The position numbers and the translations under genes were made by a program. The notes under the pieces were generated by a model. The model made no database searches. It saw only the letters and a program-made list of their open reading frames with translations, and was not told the DNA's origin. 64,000 bases of DNA, from positions 82,001 through 146,000 of the forward strand of contig AP027062.1 in NCBI GenBank assembly GCA_030295365.1, in the 5' to 3' direction. Source of the stretch: Candidatus Rickettsia kotlanii (GTDB taxonomy: Bacteria; Pseudomonadota; Alphaproteobacteria; Rickettsiales; Rickettsiaceae). Numbering within the stretch: the first letter of the stretch is position 1; every line of letters starts with the position of its first letter. Below are positions 18,871-28,794 of the stretch, piece by piece.

Positions 18871-20227
18871 ATGGCAGGAGGTAATGGTAAAAAACTATGA
18901 CCTTTGTCATCTAAGGATAAACCGAAACAGTTTTAAAAAAAATATTAAGTGATCTAACTTTACTTCAGCAAACATTAAACCGAAATAAATTTTTAGGACA
19001 ACCTACTATTATTACTTCCAAAAAATATGAATCAATCACTAAAGAACAAGCAGCAGAAATAGATGTAGAAATAGCATTAATTGCCGAGCCTTTACAAAAA
19101 AATACTGCCGTTTGTGCCATTATTACAGTATTATCGGCTAAAGCACAAATTATCTTAATACTATAAATAAAGCTTTACATTATGTTAATGAATTCGGCAT
19201 TTGTACTATAGGTATTCCTATAAATGTTATAAGTGCCGAGTATGGCTAACACAGGATTATCAATTGCAGAAAATGTTTATCTAGTTGATCATTTCATTGA
19301 AAAACCTATATTAGAGCAAGCAAACAAACATTTTCAAAGTAATGAATATTTTTGGAATTCCGGCAGTGTATACGATGTCAACTTCTTCTTAAACTTAGAA
19401 ATGAACCTTCAACCTGATTTATTCTGTATTGCAGCAAAAGCATTTAATACTGCCGTAAAAAATGAGAATAGTTTGGCAATAGACAATGAGGCTTATAATG
19501 AAATCGCAGCAATTTCTATAGATAATGCCATAATGGAATATATTTCGGGAATAGTCATGATAAAGCCGATTTTGTTTGGAATGATCTTGGTACTTGGCAT
19601 TCCTTATTACAGGTAAAACACTGGGATATAAATGATAATTATTGCGAGGGGAACGTAGTAACAAGCAATACTACAAACTCTTTCATTAGTTCTAATAATA
19701 AATTCACTACCGTAGTAGGTCTTGAAAATGTCATAATTATCGATACTATGAATGGTCTTTTAGTTGCCAATAAATCAAAATGATTTACTGCTCTTTTTAA
19801 CGGAAAATCTGATTCATCACCGAATTATGAAATATATGAAAAAGCTTTTCTAAATAATATTTTATCTTCTGAAGAAATAAAATTAGAAACTATGAAGGGA
19901 AATAACGAAGCTTGTTATATTCTTGCTAAAACTTACGAAATAATTAATCGTAACCCCCAAGATGAATATAACTCTATGTTATTAACATTGATTGGAAGTA
20001 AATTAGGAAATACAGAATGTACACAGCTTGTTTATTCATATCCTATAAAATATATAAACTTTGAATCTACTGTTAACAATTTTATTCAAGACTATATAGG
20101 ACATCTTAATGTCACTTTTGATGATGCTATATTATCAGCTGCTTACTCCGATACTTTAAATACTTCAATGTTAGGAGACTCAAATTATAATAATATATAT
20201 AACACCGCTAATATTCAAGGCTATTGA
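18871..20227 (+). pseudogene. manC: Broken mannose-1-phosphate guanylyltransferase-like gene
   Basis: ATG 18871 starts MAGGNGKKL then TGA in place of the usual Trp, PLSSKDKPKQF, and more stops. Later pieces keep the family text: SKKYESITKEQ, LIAEPLQKNTAVCA, HFIEKP, NEYFWNSGSVYDV, and ADFVWNDLGTWHSLLQ after a shift. These are landmarks of GDP-mannose pyrophosphorylase, which makes GDP-mannose from GTP and mannose-1-phosphate. The same frame as VVGLENVIIIDTMNGLL runs through a TGA at 19781 into about 145 more residues ending at 20227. That part does not look like the cupin isomerase domain of bifunctional enzymes and may be a separate gene or an unusual tail. Enzyme function is certainly lost. 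Confidence 0.75.
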
Positions 20228-20368
20228 CATAGCATTATTGCTTATATATCCTATTTTTATGAGTTTAAACCTCATCATTCAAATATAGCTAATCTTATAA
20301 ACTTCAAAAATCTATAAGTTATAGGAACAACTTAGTAATAAAGCGGTTCATTTTAGTTGAGTTACAAC

Positions 20369-20608
20369 ATGGAAAATACTACAGAAGAACAAATAATAAT
20401 ATCTGAAGTCAAAAATGATAAAGACATAGATGAAGAAGAGAAAAGATTAAAAGCAGAAGATTCACGAAAGCAACTTAAAGCAATACTAATAACATTTGGT
20501 ATTATTTTGACCAGTTTTTTAACTTTTACTTATTTCTTTTTTAATTACATCGAAGAAAAAGCGGAAGAATACAAACAACAGCAACAACAAGAAATTCAAA
20601 AAAACTAA
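20369..20608 (+). CDS. Small single-pass membrane protein, unknown function
   Basis: A 79-residue protein with an acidic N-terminus (DIDEEEKRLKAEDSRKQ), one membrane helix (LKAILITFGIILTSFLTF), the motif YFFFNYIEEKAEE and a Gln-rich tail (QQQQQEIQKN). The likely orientation is N-in by the positive-inside rule (RKQLK before the helix). I chose the ATG at 20369; an upstream TTG at 20357 is also open. A decayed relative lies at 1820-2061, showing the family has more than one copy. No domain was recognised. Confidence 0.6.
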   Translation: MENTTEEQIIISEVKNDKDIDEEEKRLKAEDSRKQLKAILITFGIILTSFLTFTYFFFNYIEEKAEEYKQQQQQEIQKN

Positions 20609-20704
20609 TAAGAGTTGAATGTTACTACACTTCTCCTGTAATTACGATCATGTTGTATGGTTGCGATATCATTCCAGGAAGACATTGTTGCGTGGATACC
20701 ACCC

Positions 20705-20800
20705 CGTCATTATTGCGAGTGGCTGAAAGGAGCGTGACAATCCAGAAAAAATAACAAAAAAATGCTGAGTCAATTGCGATGCAATTTCCTCGCAATGACG
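20705..20800. repeat. Palindromic repeat, family B, with flanking outer arms
   Basis: CGTCATTATTGCGAGTGGC…GACAATCC is mirrored by AATTGCGATGCAATTTCCTCGCAATGACG. Outside it, TTGTTGCGTGGATACC (20687-20702) and CCACGCAAGCAATG (20813-20826) look like a second, outer pair of arms, as in the longer copies at 43775 and 46690. Confidence 0.7.
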
Positions 20801-20845
20801 GAAAAAACAATCCACGCAAGCAATGCCCGCTCGTAATGACTATTT

Positions 20846-22006
20846 TTATACTGCCTTAAGTTTAGAGTGCTTGAAATTAGTTTTATCAAAATCATAGATA
20901 AAACCTTTGATAATAGGCACTATAGACTGTTTAAATTTACTTCCGCTACCCCGTGATGCCCTGCCCCTTTTTGCAAATGGTATCTTTGCATTGATTTATT
21001 TGAACAAAGTTTTAAAGCAGCTTTTGTTTGCCCTACCGCTGCAATATCATCTAATTCCCCTTCAATACCGAGTAAAGCACATTTAGTAATATGTTTTAAA
21101 TCGATCGGACGCTTCTCAGAAACCAATTTACCTCTTGCTAACGAAAATTGTTCATCTATAGTTTATAAGTAAAACTCTGCCGGCATATCCATACCTGCTA
21201 AATACTCTCATAAAGCCGGCAAATTGGAGGAAGCCGGGATATACTTTTCTACCATGTCCGGGATAGTTTTGCGGCACCTACATTGTAACCATTTGGCAGA
21301 ACCATTCTAAACTTTTACTTTGAGCGAATTCATCAACTACCGTGGGATTTTTTCTAGCATCTATAGGGCCGCCCATCAAAATCATCGAACTCGGCACATT
21401 TGGACTATTACTCTCCGACATTAAGCTAAAATGGCGGCAAGCAGTGGAACAGCAGGTTGGCAAACTACCATAGTGTGAACATTTGGTCCTATAAAAATTG
21501 ATAAACTCCATTACATAATCAATATAATCATCCATATCAAAATGCCCTGCTTCAAGCAGCACATAACTGGCTTCCGTCTAATCTGTAATATAAATATCGG
21601 TATACGGTAATAATTCTTGTACTGTTGTTCTAAGTAAAGTAGTGCGATGTCCTGCTATGGGTGCTACTATTAATAATTGAGGTAATTCTTTTTTTAAACC
21701 TATTTTCTGAAAATGCCTTAGTTCACAAAAAGACTTTTTTAGTATAACTTTTTCATTAATGTTATAGGTCTTATCATCAATAATTGTTTCAAGGATATTA
21801 AATTTGGGTTTTTCATATTTTCTAGTCATGCATTCACAAAGCGTTAAATAAGCATGCATAATTCTTGCAAAACCGTTATCTTCTAATGACTCATGTTCAT
21901 ATACTTCTTTCAGAATTTTTATACCTAAATGCATTAGAGCAATTTGTGCTCTAAACCCCTCTAACATATAATATGTATAATTGATACTTAAATCACAGTT
22001 AATCAC
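20846..22006 (-). pseudogene. phaZ: Broken intracellular polyhydroxybutyrate depolymerase gene
   Basis: Minus-strand pieces in several frames spell a PHB_depo-family enzyme: LLIVAPIAGHRTTLLRTTVQ, LLPYTDIYITD, MDDYIDYVMEFI, SMILMGGPIDARKNPT and, near the end, LLGIEGELDDIAAVGQTKAA with YHLQKGAGHHGV. It closes with SKFKQSIVPIIKGFIYDF and a stop at 20846. The family hydrolyses stored polyhydroxyalkanoate. At least four frame breaks or stops occur, around 21578, 21277, 21130 and 20920. The start at 22006 is an ATG. No function is expected. Confidence 0.8.
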
Positions 22007-22098
22007 AATTTATTCATAAATTTAAAAATAATTAATATAAACTTAGTTTAACACTAAAAATTCTCAGTATATTGTGTATGATAATAATATAAATATGT

Positions 22099-22999
22099 TT
22101 ATTTTTTCTTCTTATTTGGCTTAGGAATTTTATTTATGTGGTCATTAATATTAAGCCAAGTACTATCATTTACTTTCTGTTTTTTATAGAATGTATCAAT
22201 ATTATTTATATAATTTTCAAAATCTTTATTCTCTTCTGCTAACCTATTAGCCATATTCTAATCTATTTCCGGTCTTTCTCTAGCAGGGATTGATATTTCA
22301 CTATCTTCAGGATTTTCTATATCTACTAAAATAAATCCTATACCATGCCTAATATCATTTTATCTACTTTCAATTAAGTCAGCAGCAACTAAATAACCAT
22401 AATGTGCCCATGAGGAATTTGATAAAGCCTGAAAAAAGATTCTCGTAAATTACTACGATTGATAATTTTTTTTGCTTCAAAAGACCAAAGCCTTGCTTGT
22501 TTTCCTGTATAATATTTAGCACAATCTTTAATTAGTGAACTCCACTTTTCATTAAGAACTTCCATACCTACCCAATCTGGGGTAACCATTTATTATTACC
22601 TTTAGTTCCTTGTTTATTTGAAGAAAAATTATGCTTAATAGGCATATTATGAATCTTCAATTTGTTTTGAAGATATAATGCAAGTGCATCACATGCTTAC
22701 ACTACGGTTATTTTATCTTCTTTATTCGCATTTATTTTAGGTTCTGTGGCTTGTTCATTATTGACATAGTAATCAGGATTTTGCAAATAATAAAACTTTA
22801 GATTAGGTTTTAGCTCTATTCTAATATTAGGTTCTTGTTTTCGTTCAGCAGAAAGCTTACTACTGCTAATTTTACCTGCATCAATTCGTATAATCTCCTT
22901 ATCTTTTTCTTCTTGAGTCTTTGCTTCTAACAATCTCTTATTTGTACTTGCATTTGCTTTGAGTCTTGTTTTATCAATGTAATGATGGTATTTTTGCAA
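22099..22999 (-). pseudogene. Broken COG2958/HrgA-like gene
   Basis: Pieces in order: a lysine-rich N-terminal part from about 22999 (TTG start, KTRLKANASTNKRLLEAKT…) to a stop at 22697; a linker ending NNKWLPQIG; then, one base shifted, VTPDWVGMEVLNEKWSS and ARLWSFEAKKIINRSNLRE. After another shift, FFQALSNSSWAHYGYLVAADL, ENPEDSEISIPARERPEID and a C-terminus NKIPKPNKKKK ending at 22099. The LWSFE…K and NSSWAxYGYLVAA motifs are those I associate with COG2958/HrgA proteins, which are often found with restriction systems. At least two shifts and three stops are present. The family call is by memory of motifs. Confidence 0.6.
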
Positions 23000-23067
23000 T
23001 TAAACTCCATATCAAATATACATATTATTTTAAAAATTTCAACTTTAAATTAGCAAACTTGATGTTT

Positions 23068-24039
23068 TTATAAAGTATTATTTATATATTTTTCAAATTT
23101 AGAAAATAATGTTTTGAAGTTATGAGTAGTAACATTTGCTACTTCTTTTGATGTTATATTTTTGAGTTCGGCAACTTTTTCAGCAACATACCTAACAAAT
23201 GCCGGTTCGTTTTGTTTGCCTCGCATAGGCGTAGGAGCTAAGTAAGGCGTGTCGGTTTCTATTAATAACCTATCAAGCGGTATATATTTGACTATTTCTT
23301 GTAAATCAGTAGCTTTTTTGAAAGTTATAATCCCTGACATTGAAATATATAAACCGATATCTAGCATTTTTGCCGCTAGATTTTTTGAAGAGGTAAAGCA
23401 ATGTATTAAACCTGGAAATTTGCTGTTACGCATTTCTGAGGTTAAAATGTCAATAGTATCTTCGTCTGCTTCTCTTGTATGAACAATAACAGGCAAGCGT
23501 GTACTAGACGCCGCATGTATATGTGCTACAAACGAATCTTTTTGTAATTTTTGATTGTAAGGCTGCTGATAATAATCAAGCCCCGTTTCACCGATTCCGA
23601 TAATTTTCGGATGCTGGGCTAGCATAATAATTGCCTCAGCATCTGAGTTCGGAAAGACGTAGTCTTGACGTAGCAATCTTGTCCAAACTTCCTGAGATTG
23701 CCACAGCACTTTCAGTGCTTCGCAATGACTAATAAAAGAATTCACTTCACACGGATGCACCCCAACACTTGCAAAAACATTTTCATATTTTTCAGCTATC
23801 TCTAAAATAATAGGTAAATCTTCAATTTTAGTGCAGATAGTTTGCATATATTGCACATTATTTTCTAATGCTCTTTGAATGACAGAATCTAAAAGCACTG
23901 CGTCATACCATGGTTTAACTACGGTATCTAGAAAACAACTAATATTAGTTGTTTTAATACCCTCACTAGAGCTCGCGATCGCGTCGCGAGATGACAAGTT
24001 ACTACATAAATTAAGATGACAATGTGAATCTATTAACAT
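23068..24039 (-). CDS. tatD: TatD-family metal-dependent DNase (with two RPE-like inserts)
   Basis: TatD proteins are TIM-barrel metallohydrolases with 3'-5' exonuclease activity. Conserved pieces: DSHCHLNL (metal His pair), ASVGVHPCE, IGIGETGLDYY, VIVHTREAD, HCFTSS, and LIETDTPYLAP with the metal Asp. The protein has 323 residues against about 260 normally. The excess lies in two repeat-derived stretches: one after DSHCHLNL (SSRDAIASSSEGIKTTN… to AVLLDS), and one after HPCEVNS (HCEALKVLWQSQEVWTRLL… to NSDAEA). Neither touches a catalytic motif. It is the last gene of a minus-strand tmk-metG-tatD run, 52 bases after metG. Confidence 0.93.
   Translation of the reverse strand: MLIDSHCHLNLCSNLSSRDAIASSSEGIKTTNISCFLDTVVKPWYDAVLLDSVIQRALENNVQYMQTICTKIEDLPIILEIAEKYENVFASVGVHPCEVNSFISHCEALKVLWQSQEVWTRLLRQDYVFPNSDAEAIIMLAQHPKIIGIGETGLDYYQQPYNQKLQKDSFVAHIHAASSTRLPVIVHTREADEDTIDILTSEMRNSKFPGLIHCFTSSKNLAAKMLDIGLYISMSGIITFKKATDLQEIVKYIPLDRLLIETDTPYLAPTPMRGKQNEPAFVRYVAEKVAELKNITSKEVANVTTHNFKTLFSKFEKYINNTL
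23641..23737. repeat. Family B palindromic repeat inside tatD
   Basis: TTGACGTAGCAATCTTG is mirrored by GAGATTGCCACAGCAC…CTTCGCAATGAC. It is translated in frame as about 33 residues between HPCEVN and AIIMLAQHPKIIGIGETG. Confidence 0.72.
23901..23996. repeat. RPE-like insert near the tatD start
   Basis: The outer arms CGTCATACCATGGTTTAACTA and the inverted-type CGCGATCGCGTCGCGAGATGACA face each other around a central perfect palindrome, AACAACTAATATTAGTTGTT. It is translated in frame directly after the metal-binding DSHCHLNL motif. It most resembles family C (ATCCCGTGGTCAAGCCAC arms). Confidence 0.7.
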
Positions 24040-24091
24040 ATTATACTCTTAGTAGGTGTGTCATACTGCGGCCTCGCCACGGTATAACACA

Positions 24092-25618
24092 CTATTCAAA
24101 TTTTGGAAAAATTATGGTAGGTTCTAAAATATTGCTACCCGCTATTAAAGTATAATCACGTATTAAATGCTTAAATAGACGTTCTTCTTTATTTACTCCT
24201 AACTGATCAAGCATTTTATTTGCTGAACTCGGTATAAAAGGCAGAAGCATTATCGCAATATAGCGTAAAACTTCTAGTAAAGCATATAACACTTCTAACG
24301 TTTTATCTGGATCGGTTTTTTTCAAATGCCAGGGTGCTTCGCTATCAATATAGATATTTGCCTCTTCGGCCAAATTAATAATATTTTCAAGAATTTTATT
24401 AATCTCTGTTTTTTCCATCAATAAAATATTCTGCTCAACAAATTTACTTGCGGTTTTTAAAATCGGTAGCTCATATATTTTATCTATAACACCTTGCGTA
24501 AGCAAAGGCACTCTGGCGTCATTATTCTTATAAACAAAAGACGTAGTACGCTGTAATAAATTACCTATTTTGTTTGACAACTCGCTATTAATACGGGTAA
24601 TTAAATTACTACGAGCAAAATTGCCGTCCGCACCAAAATTTACTTCACGCATCAGAAAATACCTAACTTGATCAACACCGAATTCATCAATTAACTTAAT
24701 CGGATCAATGGCATTACCAAGAGATTTAGAGATTTTCTGCCCCTCATTCATCCACCAGCCATGAGCCACAATTGTTTTCGGCAGCGGGACTTCTGCAGCC
24801 ATTAAGAAAGCAGGCCAATAGACAGCATGAAAACGCAAGATATCTTTACCGACTACATGTAAATCAGCCGGCCAAAACTTACCGTAATTACTTTGTTCGT
24901 CAGGATAACCGAGTGCTGAAATATAATTAGCCAGTGCATCAAGCCAAACATAAATTACATGTTTTTCATTGTTTGGCACCTTGATTCCCCAGTTAAAAGT
25001 AGTACGCGATACCGATAAATCTTTTAAACCCGATTTAACAAAGCTAATTACTTCGTTACGCCTTGATATAGGTCTGATAAAATCAGGGTTTGCTTCATAA
25101 AACTCAAGCAATTTATCCTGCCATTTTGAAAGATTAAAGAAATAGCTAGGCTCTTTAACCCATTCAACTGGAGTACCCGTCGGTGCTAAACCGTCACTCG
25201 TAAGTTCCGACTCATCAAAAAAAGCCTCATCTCTCACTGCATACCACCCTTCGTAAAAACCTTCATAAATAGTGCCGTCATCTAGTAATTTCTGCCAAAA
25301 AACAGCTACAGCTTCTTTATGCCTGTGTTCCGTTGTTCTGATAAAATCATCATTGGAAATATGCATAGCAGTCATCAGATGACGAAAACTCTCGGATGTT
25401 TGATCGGTAAATTTTTGTGGGTCAATATTTTTATTAATAGCTGCTTTTTCTACTTTCTGCCCATGTTCGTCAGTACCGGTTAAAAACATTACATCGAAAC
25501 CTCGCATTCGCATGAAACGAGCGATTACGTCACTTGCAACACTAGTATAAGCATGACCGATATGGGGGGCATCGTTAACGTAATATATAGGAGTAGTAAT
25601 GTAGTAAGTATTGTTCAT
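24092..25618 (-). CDS. metG: Methionyl-tRNA synthetase
   Basis: A class I synthetase that charges tRNA-Met. Motifs: [14 protein letters not shown] (HIGH), [30 protein letters not shown], and [14 protein letters not shown] (KMSKS-like KISKS). The anticodon-binding helical domain follows. At 508 residues it is the short form without the C-terminal dimerisation (tRNA-binding EMAP-like) domain and without the Cys zinc-knuckle in the connective peptide. The ATG overlaps the tmk stop by four bases, so tmk and metG are translationally coupled. Confidence 0.96.
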   Translation of the reverse strand: MNNTYYITTPIYYVNDAPHIGHAYTSVASDVIARFMRMRGFDVMFLTGTDEHGQKVEKAAINKNIDPQKFTDQTSESFRHLMTAMHISNDDFIRTTEHRHKEAVAVFWQKLLDDGTIYEGFYEGWYAVRDEAFFDESELTSDGLAPTGTPVEWVKEPSYFFNLSKWQDKLLEFYEANPDFIRPISRRNEVISFVKSGLKDLSVSRTTFNWGIKVPNNEKHVIYVWLDALANYISALGYPDEQSNYGKFWPADLHVVGKDILRFHAVYWPAFLMAAEVPLPKTIVAHGWWMNEGQKISKSLGNAIDPIKLIDEFGVDQVRYFLMREVNFGADGNFARSNLITRINSELSNKIGNLLQRTTSFVYKNNDARVPLLTQGVIDKIYELPILKTASKFVEQNILLMEKTEINKILENIINLAEEANIYIDSEAPWHLKKTDPDKTLEVLYALLEVLRYIAIMLLPFIPSSANKMLDQLGVNKEERLFKHLIRDYTLIAGSNILEPTIIFPKFE

Positions 25619-26226
25619 AAATGCTTTTTTATTAATTCATGCACTTCAAGTGGACTTAAATCTGAAGCTTTAATTGTTTTTATTCTCTCAGGGAATCTAT
25701 TACTTAATTCTTTAAAGCAATCATAGATTTTTTGATAAAAATCTAGACCTCTTATGTCAAATTTATTGCTCATATTTCGTGAATTGACTCTCTTAATAGC
25801 AGTATCCGGCTCTATGTCAATAAAAAATGTAATATCCGGCATAAGAGAAGGCATTAAAGTTTTGTGCAGATTATAAACTAAATCTATGCCGTTTTCTAGC
25901 TCTAATCCTTGATAACATGCAGTGGAGTCAATAAACCTATCACATATTACAATATGTCCCTCTTGTAGCGCTGGTATAATTTTCCGTGCCATATGATCAT
26001 AACGTGCTGCCATAGCTTGTAATAGCTCAGACATGGGTAGTAATTCTTCATGTACTAGAATTTCACGCATTTTTTCGGCTACAATAGTACCACCGACTTC
26101 ACGAGTTAAAATAACGGGAGTATTTTGAGATTGTAAATATTCATAGAGCATTTGAGATTGAGTAGATTTGCCTATCCCTTCCCCTCCCTCAAATGTAATA
26201 AACTTTCCTTGTTTCAAATTATTCAT
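25615..26226 (-). CDS. tmk: Thymidylate kinase
   Basis: Tmk phosphorylates dTMP to dTDP. The 203-residue protein has the P-loop [19 protein letters not shown] (the DRX-like/LID region is moderately diverged), and [12 protein letters not shown], the dTMP-binding motif. The stop overlaps the metG ATG (ATGA). The ATG at 26226 is followed by the conserved [11 protein letters not shown]. Confidence 0.95.
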   Translation of the reverse strand: MNNLKQGKFITFEGGEGIGKSTQSQMLYEYLQSQNTPVILTREVGGTIVAEKMREILVHEELLPMSELLQAMAARYDHMARKIIPALQEGHIVICDRFIDSTACYQGLELENGIDLVYNLHKTLMPSLMPDITFFIDIEPDTAIKRVNSRNMSNKFDIRGLDFYQKIYDCFKELSNRFPERIKTIKASDLSPLEVHELIKKHL

Positions 26227-26337
26227 TCATTATAATTACTTTAAGCTATAACTTAATAACCATATTGCTTAAAAAAAATATTTACAAGGAAGATTACATA
26301 TATTTTATACTCCTACAAAATGAAGAGCTGTTATACG

Positions 26338-26462
26338 AAGATCAACTTGGGGAAGAGTAATCGGTCTGTAAGCCGAGGAGCGGAGCGTATATTAAACGTT
26401 CAGCATCCGAGGACTTATAAAGACATTGTCACCAATGTTCCAAATTCATTGAGTATAATCCA
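26338..26462. repeat. Dispersed repeat upstream of tmk (family D, copy 3, diverged)
   Basis: AAGATCAACTTGGGGAAGAG, GAGGAGCGGAGCGTATAT and TTCATTGAGTATAAT keep the block order of the copies after lptD and ubiE, while the AACGACGTAGCCAATTTT block has drifted to AGACATTGTCACCAATG. It sits between divergent tmk and the MFS gene. Confidence 0.6.
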
Positions 26463-26486
26463 TTATAAATTTTAAATTATTAATAT

Positions 26487-27854
26487 ATGAATAATTCATT
26501 AAGTAAAAGAGATTTTTCGATCCTAATCGGTAATGCAATGGATCATTTCGATACTGCACTTTATGGTTTTCTTGCTCCGCTGCTTGCTGGTATTTTTTTT
26601 CCGAATCATGATAAAGTCGTTGCTTTAATACTTACCTATAGTGTTCTTGCTACGTCTTTATTTACACGTCCCATAGGCTCTTATTTGTTTGGCGTAATTG
26701 CTAAAAAATACGGCAGTGTTTTTGCTTTATCTCATTCTTTAATCGGCGTTGCTTTAACAACTAACCTAATCGGTTTAATACCTTCATATGCTCAAATAGG
26801 CTGGCTTGCACCGCTATTATTAGTGTTGCTTAGAACGTTGCAAGGAGTATATTCCGAGGGTGAATGTACCATTGCTACATTATTTATTTTAGAGAATAAA
26901 GAAGAAAAAAAAGCGTTTAAAGCTTCTTACCTTTATCAAACATCTACTATGGTCGGTATTATTCTTGCTTCATTTCTCAGTACTATAGTTTTAAATGTAG
27001 AGTATAATACATATTGGCGTTTATGTTTCATATTTGGCGGGCTTACAACATTGATAGGTTATTTTTTAAGAAAGTGCGAGGATATTGTAGTAAAGCCCTC
27101 ATTGTCATCCCGCGGCTTGACCACGGGATCCAATAAAAAAGATAAAATTACTTTACGTAATTTTTGGATACTGTGGTCAAGCCACGGTATGACACCTGGG
27201 TCCTCTCCTCGCAATGACGTAGTATCATCACTATTACAAGACTTAACTATAATTTGGAACTGTAAACTAAGTATCTTACGCATTAGTTTTGTAATAGGTT
27301 TCTCATATATGACCTATATAGTGCCTTTTGTCTTTATGAATAGTTTTATTCCGCTTATCACTGATATATCACTCGAAATAATGATGAAATTTGATACTGA
27401 GTTGCTGATTTTTGATATGATTATGATTCCGACAATAGGGCATCTAACAAAAAAGCTACATTACCTTAAAATACTAAACGGTACTCTTATTTTAATGAGT
27501 TTAAGCATAATTCCTTTATGGCTCTACTTGAATAATGCATCTATATGGTATGTTAATTTTGTACGTATTTGGATTATAATACTCGGTGTCGGGTTCTTGG
27601 CACCTTTGAACTGCTGGCTAAATGATGTATTTAAAACTGCCGATAAATATATGTTAGTCGGCATCGGCAGTAGTATAGGTGCTTCATTAATCGGACGTCT
27701 TACTCCGTCAATCTGCCTAATGCTATGGTATGTAACCGACAACTCTTTATCAATTGCGGTTTATATAACCGCAATATCGATGGTAACTTTATGGGCTGTT
27801 AGAGGAGTGGTTGCACGGATCAATATCATTCCTGCAAAAGCAGGAATCCAGTAA
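26487..27854 (+). CDS. MFS transporter, ProP/MHS-like (with RPE-like insert)
   Basis: A 12-helix major-facilitator protein of the metabolite:H+ symporter type (ProP-like). It begins GNAMDHFDTALYGFLAPLLA, the family's helix-1 signature, with TRPIGSYLFGVIAKKYGS as the conserved loop 2-3. Substrates of relatives include proline, betaine and dicarboxylates; the substrate here is not known. The middle cytoplasmic loop (about residues 206-244) contains SLSSRGLTTGSNKK… to …SSHGMTPGSSPRND, which is translated family C repeat sequence. The last residues, IIPAKAGIQ, come from a family A half-arm. Rickettsiae carry several such paralogs. Confidence 0.88.
   Translation: MNNSLSKRDFSILIGNAMDHFDTALYGFLAPLLAGIFFPNHDKVVALILTYSVLATSLFTRPIGSYLFGVIAKKYGSVFALSHSLIGVALTTNLIGLIPSYAQIGWLAPLLLVLLRTLQGVYSEGECTIATLFILENKEEKKAFKASYLYQTSTMVGIILASFLSTIVLNVEYNTYWRLCFIFGGLTTLIGYFLRKCEDIVVKPSLSSRGLTTGSNKKDKITLRNFWILWSSHGMTPGSSPRNDVVSSLLQDLTIIWNCKLSILRISFVIGFSYMTYIVPFVFMNSFIPLITDISLEIMMKFDTELLIFDMIMIPTIGHLTKKLHYLKILNGTLILMSLSIIPLWLYLNNASIWYVNFVRIWIIILGVGFLAPLNCWLNDVFKTADKYMLVGIGSSIGASLIGRLTPSICLMLWYVTDNSLSIAVYITAISMVTLWAVRGVVARINIIPAKAGIQ
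27103..27219. repeat. Family C palindromic repeat inside the MFS gene
   Basis: TGTCATCCCGCGGCTTGACC…GGGATCCAAT is mirrored by TTTTGGATACTGTGGTCAAG…CACGGTATGACA, followed by a family B half-arm TCCTCGCAATGACG. It is read through in frame in the central loop of the transporter. Confidence 0.78.
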
Positions 27855-27867
27855 AACATATAAGAAT

Positions 27868-28716
27868 TTAACAAAATACCATACTCAAAACTAATCCGAT
27901 ATAATTATTAGCTCTGAATCTTGTCATACAATTGGCAGGATTTTCAATATCAAGAGTTGCTACTTGCAATGTCAATAAAATTAAAGCAGCCAAAATAGGT
28001 AAATAGTCGATATTATGGTTAGCCATTTTTGTTGCTAGAATAAATAACAATATAAAACCTATATAACATATAGAAAGCCAAAGCTTAGAATGCTTGTCCT
28101 CTAAATATATACTTAACGATTTCACTCCTATTCTCTTATCATCTTTTATATCCATATATCCGTAAATCGTATCATAACCGATGGCCCAAAAACAGCATGC
28201 TAAATACATAATAATCGCTGCTATATCAAGTGTATCCTGAACTGCCGCATAAGCTATTAAGGCCCCTAGCTTAAAGGTAAATCCTAAAAAGACTTGCGGA
28301 AAATAAGTAATACGTTTCATTAACGGGTATAGGATAATCATTATTACCGCAAAAAAACCTGTATATATGGCTGTTTTGTTTAAAAGTAGCAAAATACAAA
28401 GTGAGATAACGCTAAGAATAAAAAGTATCAAAATAGCATAAGAAACAGATAAAGCCTTGCTAGCTAAAGGTCGCTCTTTAGTCCTTGCGACATGCTTATC
28501 AAATTTTCTATCAAATATATCGTTAATAATACACCCACTACTTCTAGCTGTTATACTACCTAAAATAAATAACGGTAATAAATGTATTAACTCCGTTCTT
28601 GAAGGGTTTGCAAGCAGTAACCCAAATAAAGCAGGGAAAAAAACCAGCAAATAAGCTACCAGCTTATCTGCACGCATTAATTTTAAAGTAAGTGAAAGTT
28701 TGTCTAGAATTAGCAT
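27868..28716 (-). CDS. ubiA: 4-hydroxybenzoate polyprenyltransferase
   Basis: UbiA attaches the polyprenyl tail to 4-hydroxybenzoate in ubiquinone synthesis at the inner membrane. The 282-residue protein is strongly hydrophobic (eight or nine helices) and carries the two prenyl-diphosphate/Mg motifs, NDIFDRKFDKHVARTKERPL and YMDIKDDKRIGVKSLS. It is convergent with the MFS gene, with stops 14 bases apart. Together with ubiB and ubiE in this window it forms a dispersed ubiquinone set. Confidence 0.94.
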   Translation of the reverse strand: MLILDKLSLTLKLMRADKLVAYLLVFFPALFGLLLANPSRTELIHLLPLFILGSITARSSGCIINDIFDRKFDKHVARTKERPLASKALSVSYAILILFILSVISLCILLLLNKTAIYTGFFAVIMIILYPLMKRITYFPQVFLGFTFKLGALIAYAAVQDTLDIAAIIMYLACCFWAIGYDTIYGYMDIKDDKRIGVKSLSIYLEDKHSKLWLSICYIGFILLFILATKMANHNIDYLPILAALILLTLQVATLDIENPANCMTRFRANNYIGLVLSMVFC

Positions 28717-28794
28717 ATTGAACTTTAAATTTAAATAAGTATGGATATTATAGATAATTTAAGATAAAATACGCAATAAAGCTACTAGATTTTT

